Source of the DNA: Conexibacter sp. | GTDB taxonomy: Bacteria > Actinomycetota > Thermoleophilia > Solirubrobacterales > Solirubrobacteraceae | Length of the DNA stretch: 5,970 bases | Reading direction: 5' to 3' | NCBI GenBank assembly: GCA_025964295.1 | Contig: JAOPZD010000053.1 | Coordinates: 1-5,970, forward strand | In this document: positions 1 through 4,851 of the stretch, one piece after another | Position numbering within the stretch: position 1 is the stretch's first letter | Layout: every line of letters begins with the position of its first letter | The notes under the pieces: model-generated | Seen by the model: only the letters and a program-made list of their open reading frames with translations | What the model was told of the DNA's origin: nothing | Databases searched by the model: none | Position numbers and translations under genes: made by a program

Positions 1-579
1 CTCGGCGACGCCGTCCTCGCGCAGGCGATCGACCAATGAGTTGTGCAGGCCGATGAACGCCACCGCGAGCTGGCTGGTGAACAGGTGGACATCGTTGCGA
101 GGATCGCCGAGCAGGGCGATCCCCTCCGGGTTGCGCGGCACGTCGCGGCCGCTGGAGGCGAGCAGCAGCTTGGCGGGATCGTCCTTGTTGTACAGGTAGG
201 GCATGCCGATCGGGCCGGTGCCGTAGAGGCCCTCGAGGTTCGTTCTCGGCGCTCGGGCGTTGCGGAGCTGCGCGCGCTCGGCGCGGGGCACGAGCGGGGA
301 GCGATCGGCGGTGATGTCGTGGGCCACGTACTGCCCGAAGAACGGCCAGACCGCGGCGACGTGGGAGTCCGGCGTGTCGCGGCCGCCGCCCCGATCGTGG
401 TCGCCGCCGTCGAGGTCGCACGGTCCGCCGGGACGGCCGAGCCGGTGCAGCGCCTCCTCGTCGGCCGACAGCGCGGGCAGGTCGGCGAACAGAGAGCGGT
501 AGCGCCCGCCGAAGAGCGGCGCGTCGACGCGTTCAGGTGCCAGGCAGTGGTCTCGTGCGATGGGGACGCTGACGTTCAT
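1..579 (-). CDS. Animal-type haem peroxidase family protein, N-terminal part (runs off left edge)
   Basis: The visible 193 residues carry the hallmarks of the animal haem peroxidase superfamily (An_peroxidase; myeloperoxidase/peroxinectin/PGHS-like): WPFFGQYVAHDIT at residues 78-90, with Gln83 and the distal haem His87 followed by Asp88 (the calcium-site position), then NLEGLYGTGP and PYLY, then a helix with LFTSQLAVAFIGLHN. Such enzymes use H2O2 to oxidise organic or halide substrates at a haem. The position equivalent to the Asp that forms a haem ester in myeloperoxidase is Ala86, as expected for members without that bond. No signal peptide is visible, so a cytoplasmic location is likely. 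The ATG at 579 is chosen because AGAAGGA lies about 5 nt upstream and the preceding gene ends 34 nt away. The proximal His and remaining catalytic residues lie outside the window. The family call is firm; the substrate is unknown. Confidence 0.88.
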   Translation of the reverse strand, partial: MNVSVPIARDHCLAPERVDAPLFGGRYRSLFADLPALSADEEALHRLGRPGGPCDLDGGDHDRGGGRDTPDSHVAAVWPFFGQYVAHDITADRSPLVPRAERAQLRNARAPRTNLEGLYGTGPIGMPYLYNKDDPAKLLLASSGRDVPRNPEGIALLGDPRNDVHLFTSQLAVAFIGLHNSLVDRLREDGVAE

Positions 580-613
580 GATGTTCCTTCTGGGTTGGTG
601 AGATGCAAACGGG

Positions 614-979
614 CTAGGGCGACGCGTCGGCCAGCTGCGGTCCGAACCGCACGAGGTCGATCCGCCAGCGCAGCATGCGCTCGCCGGCCGCGCCGCTGTC
701 GGCGTCGCGGACGTCGAGGCGCACGCCGTCGCGGGTCGCGCGAGCGCGCGGCTCGGACCGGGCGAGCACGCGGGCCAGGTCCGCGGCGACGAAGACCGCC
801 AGCGCGCCTGTGGTGAGGTCGAGTCGAGCGATGCACGCGTCCCCTGCGCCGCTGTGGATCGTCGTGCACGCGCCCTGCGCCTCGACGCGCGCGAACGGCC
901 ACAGCCGCACGCGACTCACGAGCGCCAGCGCGTCGCCGACGACCCTCTGTTGCTGCGGGGATCTCAGGGCCGTGTTCAT
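614..979 (-). CDS. Small 121-aa protein, possibly luciferase-like (DUF5519-type) fold
   Basis: A 121-aa soluble protein with no membrane segment or signal peptide. I do not recognise it with certainty. Its order of elements is an N-terminal helix (about residues 11-23), a strand pair around CTTIHSGAGDACIARLDL (38-55), a short helix FVAADLARVLARSEP, a strand GVRLDVRDAD and a C-terminal helix ERMLRWRIDLVRFGPQL. This resembles the small alpha/beta 'luciferase-family' DUF5519 proteins of actinobacteria, but that is a shape match only. The start ATG overlaps the stop of the upstream membrane protein in an ATGA, which implies translational coupling. The haem peroxidase starts 34 nt after its TAG stop, so the two are probably co-transcribed. 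A role with the peroxidase is inferred from position alone. Confidence 0.72.
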   Translation of the reverse strand: MNTALRSPQQQRVVGDALALVSRVRLWPFARVEAQGACTTIHSGAGDACIARLDLTTGALAVFVAADLARVLARSEPRARATRDGVRLDVRDADSGAAGERMLRWRIDLVRFGPQLADASP

Positions 980-1413
980 GACGTCCGGGCTCGGGCGAGA
1001 CCGTGTCGCCGCCCGATGCCGGGGCTGGATCCGTCGTCCATCAGCAGGATGGCTCCGAGGGCCGCGACCGCGGCGACCTCCACGACGGCGGCCAGCGTGA
1101 CCGCCGGACGCAGCGTCGGCTCGGAGTAGTCGAACAACACGGTGACCCGGCTGATCGCCAGCGCGACGAGGTCGCCAAGCGTCATGGCGATGGCGCCCAG
1201 CGCGGCCAGCTTGGCGAGGTCCCCGCGCACGCCGGCCAGGAGGAGCGCGAGCACCGCGGCCCCGATCGCGTTGAGCACGAACAGCGGCCCGATCGTCGGG
1301 ACCGGACGCAGCGGCCCCTCGAACTGCTGCAGGTGGATCCCGCCCGTCACCAGCAGCAGCACGATCGCCAGGTAGCGCACGAGGTCGGCGCGGGTCAGCG
1401 AGGCGCGGGTCAT
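976..1413 (-). CDS. Four-helix integral membrane protein of unknown function
   Basis: A 145-aa protein with four predicted membrane helices at about residues 12-27, 41-61, 67-89 and 103-124, followed by a short basic, polar tail (GRRHGLARARTS). A GIHL motif sits at the end of helix 1 and PTIGPLFVLN opens helix 2. I have the impression of similar small actinobacterial membrane proteins with this GIHL...PTIGPLF pattern, but I cannot name a family. The ATG at 1413 overlaps the stop of the copper protein by 4 nt (ATGA), which fixes the start. A longer open frame continues upstream but only as a shadow of the cupredoxin gene. Its stop in turn overlaps the next start by 4 nt. Its tight link to the membrane-anchored cupredoxin suggests they act together at the membrane, but no redox-cofactor ligand pattern is evident. 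Confidence 0.83.
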   Translation of the reverse strand: MTRASLTRADLVRYLAIVLLLVTGGIHLQQFEGPLRPVPTIGPLFVLNAIGAAVLALLLAGVRGDLAKLAALGAIAMTLGDLVALAISRVTVLFDYSEPTLRPAVTLAAVVEVAAVAALGAILLMDDGSSPGIGRRHGLARARTS

Positions 1414-1814
1414 CGGACCACCACCGTGCCGTGCATGAACGGGTGGATCGAGCAGATGTAGTGGAACGTGCCCGCCCTCGCGAAGGTGATCGTCCGCGTT
1501 GCGCCCTTGGCGAACAGCCCCGTGTCGAACCCGCCTGCGACGGTGGCCGAGTGCGGCACGGCGTCCTCGTTGGTCCAGGCGACCTTGGCGCCGACGCGCA
1601 CTTTGAGCACCGGCGGAGCGTACTTGTAGTTCTTGATGTCGACGCGCGTGACGCCGGCCACGGCCGGCGACGGCATCGAGGGCGCGCCGGCGGATGACGT
1701 CGTGCTCGCGCTCGAGCTGAGCACGATGACGAGCAACGACCCCACCGCGATGGCCAGCGCGGTCACGGCGGTGGGGATCGTGCAACGGCGATCGCGGAGA
1801 TAGGACATGCCCAT
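1410..1814 (-). CDS. Membrane-anchored cupredoxin (plastocyanin/amicyanin-like type 1 copper protein)
   Basis: A 134-aa protein with a basic N-terminus (YLRDRR), one hydrophobic anchor or signal segment (about residues 14-33), a Ser/Ala/Pro/Thr-rich linker (33-52) and a cupredoxin domain (about 54-134). All four type 1 copper ligands are visible: His88 in VPHSAT, then Cys121, His124 and Met127 in HYICSIHPFMHG, the C-x2-H-x2-M loop of amicyanin and plastocyanin. It should carry electrons or copper on the outer face of the membrane. There is no lipobox cysteine after the hydrophobic segment; its only Cys near the N-terminus (RRC) precedes it. ATG 1814 is preferred because GAGG lies 7 nt upstream. 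GTG 1817 and ATG 1808 are alternatives. The start overlaps the stop of the LysR remnant (TGATG), and its stop overlaps the next start (ATGA). Electron exchange with other products of the operon is plausible but not shown. Confidence 0.92.
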   Translation of the reverse strand: MGMSYLRDRRCTIPTAVTALAIAVGSLLVIVLSSSASTTSSAGAPSMPSPAVAGVTRVDIKNYKYAPPVLKVRVGAKVAWTNEDAVPHSATVAGGFDTGLFAKGATRTITFARAGTFHYICSIHPFMHGTVVVR

Positions 1815-1942
1815 CACGCAGCCTCGAGCTTGCGGATCTGCTCGCTCACGGCGGGCTGCGCTGTGTGCAGCCGCGCGGCCGCCGTGCGGAAGTGCCGGTC
1901 GTCGGCGACCGCCACGAAGGAGCGTAGTTGTCGGATCTCCAT
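1814..1942 (-). pseudogene. LysR-family regulator remnant (N-terminal helix-turn-helix only)
   Basis: The 42-codon frame reads [18 protein letters not shown], then [21 protein letters not shown], and stops after two further Ala. This is the textbook start of a LysR-type transcriptional regulator: helix 1, helix 2 and the recognition helix with AQPAVSxQIxxLE. A complete LysR protein is about 300 aa; the wing, linker helix and effector-binding domain are missing. The sequence after the TGA belongs to the cupredoxin gene, so a deletion rather than a simple frameshift is likely. Canonical LysR proteins start at this ATG, but in-frame ATG/GTG codons at 1948, 1954 and 1957 lie in a GTGATG repeat, with GAGGTGAT resembling a strong ribosome binding site. 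Without a dimerisation helix it is unlikely to bind DNA as LysR does. Family identity is strong; whether the peptide is made is unknown. Confidence 0.8.
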
Positions 1943-1957
1943 CACCATCACCATCAC
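1940..1957. repeat. Triple tandem GTGATG hexamer at the LysR remnant start
   Basis: Three perfect copies of GTGATG on the minus strand. They provide up to six in-frame potential start codons (GTG/ATG) for the LysR remnant and overlap the stop of the hydrolase remnant. Hexamer slippage keeps the frame. On the plus strand the same bases would read as six His codons, which is coincidental. Confidence 0.85.
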
Positions 1958-2103
1958 CTCGTCTCGTCGATCAGGAACGTCTCGAGATCCGCGCCGACCT
2001 GCTCAGGCGCGTCCTCGACCAGGAAGTGGAAGTCGCCCTCCACGGCGCGCACCGGGCCGGCGACCTTGCGGGCCGGCCGCGGCGCGAGCGGTGGAGGCGG
2101 CAT
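1954..2103 (-). pseudogene. Alpha/beta-hydrolase remnant, haloalkane dehalogenase-like C-terminus
   Basis: A 49-codon open frame whose second half, VEGDFHFLVEDAP followed by [11 protein letters not shown], matches the C-terminal end of haloalkane dehalogenase/epoxide hydrolase-type alpha/beta hydrolases. In LinB-like enzymes this segment reads approximately HFIQEDSPDEIG...F, and its His is the catalytic base; here that is His26. Family members are about 290-300 aa, so the nucleophile Asp, the cap domain and the rest of the fold are absent. The same frame upstream hits the TGA of the 72-aa gene after only four codons, so no N-terminal part lies adjacent. The proline-rich start MPPPPLAPRP may be junk reading at a deletion junction. 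The stop overlaps the GTGATG starts of the LysR remnant. It cannot be an enzyme alone. Confidence 0.72.
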
Positions 2104-2115
2104 CGCGTCTCGTCC

Positions 2116-2334
2116 TCAGTAGGCCGCGAGCAGCGCCTCGGCCTCGGCCAGGGAGCGCGCCAGGCTCGTGGCGTCAGCCCGCCATGGCATGCCGTCGGCT
2201 CGCGGGTCGATGCGCAGATGCAGGCGACCGTCGTGCAGCACGGTCACCCCCATCAGCTCGTTCGCGCACCAGAACTCCGCCTCGTTGTCGTAGGCCTCTT
2301 CCGGCCCGGTGACGATGACCTTGACCTCGGTCAT
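2116..2334 (-). CDS. 72-aa hypothetical protein
   Basis: I do not recognise this acidic 72-aa protein. It has two beta-strand-like stretches, VKVIVTG (residues 4-10) and GRLHLRIDP (36-44), an EFWCANELMGVTVLHD segment containing its single Cys, and a C-terminal amphipathic helix rich in Ala, Leu and Glu (about 58-71). There is no signal peptide or membrane segment. Its ATG overlaps the stop of the SDR gene in an ATGA, so it is probably translated by coupling with it. A longer open frame upstream in the same phase is only a shadow of the SDR gene. Downstream, the hydrolase remnant begins 12 nt after its stop, in the same frame. The tight pairing suggests an accessory role to the SDR protein, but there is no direct evidence. 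Confidence 0.72.
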   Translation of the reverse strand: MTEVKVIVTGPEEAYDNEAEFWCANELMGVTVLHDGRLHLRIDPRADGMPWRADATSLARSLAEAEALLAAY

Positions 2335-3092
2335 CGCTGCAGGTCCATGTGCGCGGCCCACCAGGTCTCGAAGTCGACCGCGCCGATCCGCGCGCCGTCG
2401 CCCGGCGTCAGCTCGCCGCCGTGCAGCTCGGTGCCGAAGTAGCGGGCGTGGGGGTCGCTGACGACCGTGCGCTCGTCGCCGGTGGTCTGGAACAACCGCC
2501 GCGCCCAGGCGTCGATCCCCAGCTTCTCGGGCCCGCCCAGCTCGACGTGGCCGCCGAGCGGCGCGGCGGTCGCCAGCTCGGCAACGGTCGCGGCGACGTC
2601 GTCGGCCGCCACGAGCTGCATGAGCCCCGTCGACAGCCGGACGGTCTCGTCGCCGTCGGCGCCGGAGTCGACGATCTGGGCCAGGAACTCGAAGAACTGC
2701 GTCGCGCGCAGGATCGTGAACGGCACGCCGCCGCCCTCGACCGCGGCCTCCTGGGCGACCTTCGCGCGCAGGTAGCCGCTGTCGGGCAGCCGGTCGCAGC
2801 CGACGATCGACACGGCCACGTGATGTCCGACCCCGGCCGCCTTCTCGGCGGCCACCAGGTTGCGCGTCGAGGTGACGAAGAAGTCGCGTACGGCGTCGTC
2901 CTCCCAGACCGGCGCGTTGGAGACGTCGACGACCACGTCGGCGCCGGTCATCACCTCGGCCAGCCCCTCGCCGGTGATGGTGTCGACGCCCGTCGAGGGC
3001 GACGCCGGCACCGGGTCGTGCCCCTGCGCGACGAGTCGCCGCACGACGTTGCCGCCGACCCGTCCGCTGCCTCCGATGACCACGATCTTCAT
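2331..3092 (-). CDS. NmrA-like SDR family NAD(P)-binding protein
   Basis: A 253-aa Rossmann-fold protein of the atypical, NmrA/NAD(P)H-binding short-chain dehydrogenase group. The N-terminus MKIVVIGGSGRVGGNVVRRL holds the dinucleotide-binding GGxGxxG loop (residues 7-13). ADVVVDVSNAP (51-61) is the strand 4 region. SIVG (95-98) precedes Tyr107 and Lys111, which form a Y-x3-K pair. ILRATQFFEFL (127-137) is typical of actinobacterial members of this group. It may be an NAD(P)H-dependent reductase or a redox-sensing NAD(P)-binding protein; the substrate cannot be told. The ATG at 3092 is supported by AGGAAGGA about 8 nt upstream and by a 4-nt ATGA overlap with the LtrA stop. Its own stop overlaps the 72-aa gene in the same way. 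Confidence 0.92.
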   Translation of the reverse strand: MKIVVIGGSGRVGGNVVRRLVAQGHDPVPASPSTGVDTITGEGLAEVMTGADVVVDVSNAPVWEDDAVRDFFVTSTRNLVAAEKAAGVGHHVAVSIVGCDRLPDSGYLRAKVAQEAAVEGGGVPFTILRATQFFEFLAQIVDSGADGDETVRLSTGLMQLVAADDVAATVAELATAAPLGGHVELGGPEKLGIDAWARRLFQTTGDERTVVSDPHARYFGTELHGGELTPGDGARIGAVDFETWWAAHMDLQR

Positions 3093-4324
3093 GATGTCGT
3101 TCCTTCCTGTTGGTGTTGTTGAACTCCAAGATCGCCGACGAGCGTCACGCCCGCGTCCGTCGCGGGCCCCAGTCGGGTCCCTAGCGGCGCGCGCAGGTCC
3201 CACAGCGCGAGCGCGCCGAGCAGGGCCGTGGCCAAGGCGCTCAGCGCCAGGGCGCTCAGCCCCCCGCCGGCCGGGGTCAGCGCCACGAGCAGCGCCGCGA
3301 TCAGAAGCCGCTCGGGGCTCGCGGAGCCCGTCAGGCGCAAGCGGAACAGCGTCTCGCCGACGAGGTACAGCGCGGGCCCGCCGAGGACCATCGTCACCCC
3401 GACGCCGTGAAGCGGGCGGCCCGGGTCGGCGATCAGGAGGTCGTCGCCGACGGCCACGGCGATGACGCCGGCGATGATCGGGACGTGCAGATAGGTGTAG
3501 GCGTCGCGCGCCAGGCGCCCCGGATCCGCGCAAGTGCGCATGACCTCGCGCGAGCGCTCGGCGATCACGCCGAAGTACAGCCACCACAGCGCGGCCGTCT
3601 CCAGGAACGCGACGCCCAGGCAGAGCACGACGGTCGCGTCGAGCCCGGCGGCTGCCGCGGTCGCGCCGGTGACGACGATCGACTCGCCGAGCGCGATGAT
3701 GATGAAGCCCTGGCAGCGGTCGGTGAAGTGGACGCCCTCGATGTCCCAATCGGTGGTCGCGGCCCGCCCGCGACCCGGCAGCCAGTAGCCGACGACCGGC
3801 GCGCACAGGTCGAGCACCACCGCGGGGATCCACACCAGCAATCGCTGGTCGCCGTGAAGCGCGGCCCCCGCCAGCCACAGCGCGCCGGAGGCCGCGCTCC
3901 AGACGACCAGGCGCTCGAAGACGTCGCGCAGCGGCTGATCGCGCTCGAGCAGGCTCGCGGCTGCCACGTTGCGCCCGACCTGCAGTGCGACGTAGCTGAT
4001 CGCGAACAGCACCCCGTCGCCCCCGAACGCGCCCGGCAGCGCGGCGGCCATCAGCAGGCTGGCGAGCATCACGCCGGTGAGCACCGCCCGCACCGCGGAC
4101 GAGCCCGGGTCGAACCAGTTGACCATCCACGTCGTGTAGATCCACGCCCACCACACGATCAGCAGCAGGAACGCCGCGCGGGCGACGCCGGCCACCGACA
4201 GGTCCTCCAGGATCAAGTGCGACAACTGCGTGACCGCGAAGACGTAGACCAGGTCGAAGAACAGCTCGATCGTGGTCGTGGGCTGACGGACGTCGTCGCC
4301 CCGCGGGCGCAGGTGCCGGGTCAC
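3089..4324 (-). CDS. Low temperature requirement protein A (LtrA) family membrane protein
   Basis: A 411-aa polytopic membrane protein, close to the usual LtrA length of about 370-420 aa. Diagnostic segments are TIELFFDLVYVFAVTQLSHL (residues 18-37), HFTDRCQGFIIIALGESIVV (199-218) and AYTYLHVPIIAGVIAVAVG (275-293). About ten hydrophobic helices lie between residues 25 and 376, and the C-terminal tail is polar (GVQQHQQEGTTS). LtrA was named from a Listeria mutant defective in growth at low temperature; its biochemical function is unknown. I chose the GTG start at 4324 because it overlaps the stop of the preceding gene (GTGA) and puts the ELFFDLV motif about 20 residues in, as expected. The next in-frame Met (residue 67) would delete that motif. 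Its stop overlaps the SDR start by 4 nt, and its last codons contain the SDR ribosome binding site. Confidence 0.93.
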   Translation of the reverse strand: MTRHLRPRGDDVRQPTTTIELFFDLVYVFAVTQLSHLILEDLSVAGVARAAFLLLIVWWAWIYTTWMVNWFDPGSSAVRAVLTGVMLASLLMAAALPGAFGGDGVLFAISYVALQVGRNVAAASLLERDQPLRDVFERLVVWSAASGALWLAGAALHGDQRLLVWIPAVVLDLCAPVVGYWLPGRGRAATTDWDIEGVHFTDRCQGFIIIALGESIVVTGATAAAAGLDATVVLCLGVAFLETAALWWLYFGVIAERSREVMRTCADPGRLARDAYTYLHVPIIAGVIAVAVGDDLLIADPGRPLHGVGVTMVLGGPALYLVGETLFRLRLTGSASPERLLIAALLVALTPAGGGLSALALSALATALLGALALWDLRAPLGTRLGPATDAGVTLVGDLGVQQHQQEGTTS

Positions 4325-4620
4325 CGGCGAAGCAGGCGATGCAGGAACAGGGTCGTCCCGTGCTCGCGGTGGTGGGCGAGGACGCGGCGCACCAGCCACG
4401 TCGGCCCGGCGACCGCGGCGAAGGCCGCCGCGACCACCGCGCCGATCGCGATGGTCGGCACCGCGACGATGACCGCCAGGATCAGCAGCGGCGGGCAGAG
4501 CAGCAGCCCAAGCAGGGCCGCCGCCCCGATCTCGACGATGCGCAGGCCGCCGCCGGTGACCTCGATCACCTCCTCGGTGACCTCGACGCCGCTCGGATGG
4601 ATGTGGTTCGTCGTGCTCAT
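4321..4620 (-). CDS. Small membrane protein with two helices, first gene of the operon
   Basis: A 99-aa protein with a polar, acidic N-terminal region (about residues 1-29, with VEVTEEVIEVTGG), two closely spaced hydrophobic helices (about 30-51 and 54-75) joined at a Pro-containing turn, and a strongly basic C-terminus (RRVLAHHREH...LHRLLRR). By the positive-inside rule the C-terminus probably faces the cytoplasm, with both termini inside for a hairpin. I do not recognise the family. ATG 4620 follows GGGAGG with an 8-nt spacer, a good ribosome binding site. It is the first gene after the 231-bp gap and overlaps the LtrA start by GTGA, so it is the likely operon leader. A partner role for LtrA is inferred from this overlap only. 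Confidence 0.83.
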   Translation of the reverse strand: MSTTNHIHPSGVEVTEEVIEVTGGGLRIVEIGAAALLGLLLCPPLLILAVIVAVPTIAIGAVVAAAFAAVAGPTWLVRRVLAHHREHGTTLFLHRLLRR

Positions 4621-4642
4621 GAGGACAGCCTCCCGCCACGGC
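4613..4642 (-). promoter_or_regulatory. Ribosome binding site and start region of the operon
   Basis: On the minus strand GGGAGG sits 8 nt before the ATG at 4620. It supports that start and is the clearest Shine-Dalgarno sequence for the first gene of the block. Confidence 0.65.
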
Positions 4643-4672
4643 GCCGCCGTCTCGTCCGGGTGGGTGCCCAGT

Positions 4673-4691
4673 CCGGCCCCTAGTGGGCCGG
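4673..4691. repeat. 7-bp GC-rich inverted repeat in the operon leader
   Basis: CCGGCCC and GGGCCGG are perfect inverted arms around a 5-nt loop, about 50-70 bp upstream of the first operon gene. It could be a hairpin in the 5' leader, an operator, or chance in GC-rich DNA. No T-tract follows on either strand, so it does not look like a terminator. Confidence 0.4.
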
Positions 4692-4694
4692 CCA

Positions 4695-4704
4695 GAAACG
4701 TTTC
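4695..4704. promoter_or_regulatory. Perfect 10-bp palindrome GAAACGTTTC, possible operator
   Basis: A self-complementary decamer with an AT-rich core in otherwise very GC-rich DNA, 75-84 bp upstream of the first operon gene and just past the terminator hairpin of the LuxR-type gene. Position and symmetry suit a binding site for a dimeric regulator. No clear -35/-10 pair could be assigned around it, and there is no second copy that I noticed in the window. Confidence 0.3.
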
Positions 4705-4707
4705 ACC

Positions 4708-4740
4708 GGAAAAGCCGCCCGGCGATCACCGCCCGGCGGC
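4708..4740 (-). terminator. Likely intrinsic terminator of the LuxR-type regulator gene
   Basis: On the minus strand, GCCGCC/GGCGGC outer arms (6 bp) and a 4-bp inner stem, interrupted by one G-G mismatch, enclose a short loop at 4714-4740 and are followed directly by TTTT (4713-4710). The hairpin lies about 110 nt after the stop of the regulator gene and before the operon, in the right orientation. The T-tract is short, as is common in high-GC actinobacteria, so termination may be partial. Confidence 0.55.
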
Positions 4741-4756
4741 GTCCTCGGACACTCGA

Positions 4757-4771
4757 TGTGCCAGAGGCACA
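4757..4771. repeat. 6-bp inverted repeat TGTGCC-AGA-GGCACA
   Basis: Perfect 6-bp arms around a 3-nt centre, in the gap between the regulator stop and its terminator. It may be a small hairpin in the 3' untranslated region of the regulator mRNA or a protein-binding dyad. Nothing in the sequence decides between these. Confidence 0.4.
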
Positions 4772-4851
4772 CCTTCGGTCCTGCGTCCTAGCCGGATCGG
4801 CGCCGCCGAACGGCATTTCCTGGCGAACGTTCCTGGCCGACCCACTGGTCG

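Noticed and set aside
43..816. Plus-strand open frame of 257 codons
   Set aside because: It is antisense to the haem peroxidase and the 121-aa gene and ends in an Arg-rich, low-complexity stretch; the minus-strand peroxidase motifs are decisive.
1414..1785. Extension of the four-helix membrane protein to 269 codons
   Set aside because: The extra N-terminal part is a His/Arg-rich shadow of the cupredoxin gene, whose copper ligands are clear in the other frame.
1940..1957. Plus-strand run of six His codons (CATCAC x3), identical to a common affinity-tag coding sequence; possible vector contamination
   Set aside because: The flanking minus-strand sequence reads directly into a normal LysR start on one side and a hydrolase C-terminus on the other, with no vector sequence, so it is a natural GTGATG repeat.
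3093..4154. Minus-strand open frame continuing upstream of the SDR start (total 607 codons)
   Set aside because: The upstream part is Arg/Gly/Ala-rich shadow reading of LtrA; the Rossmann motif begins right after the ATG at 3092, which has a good ribosome binding site and overlaps the LtrA stop.
4325..4639. Extension of LtrA to an upstream ATG at 4639
   Set aside because: The added residues are an out-of-frame reading of the 99-aa membrane protein with low-complexity composition; the GTG at 4324 gives the normal LtrA N-terminus.
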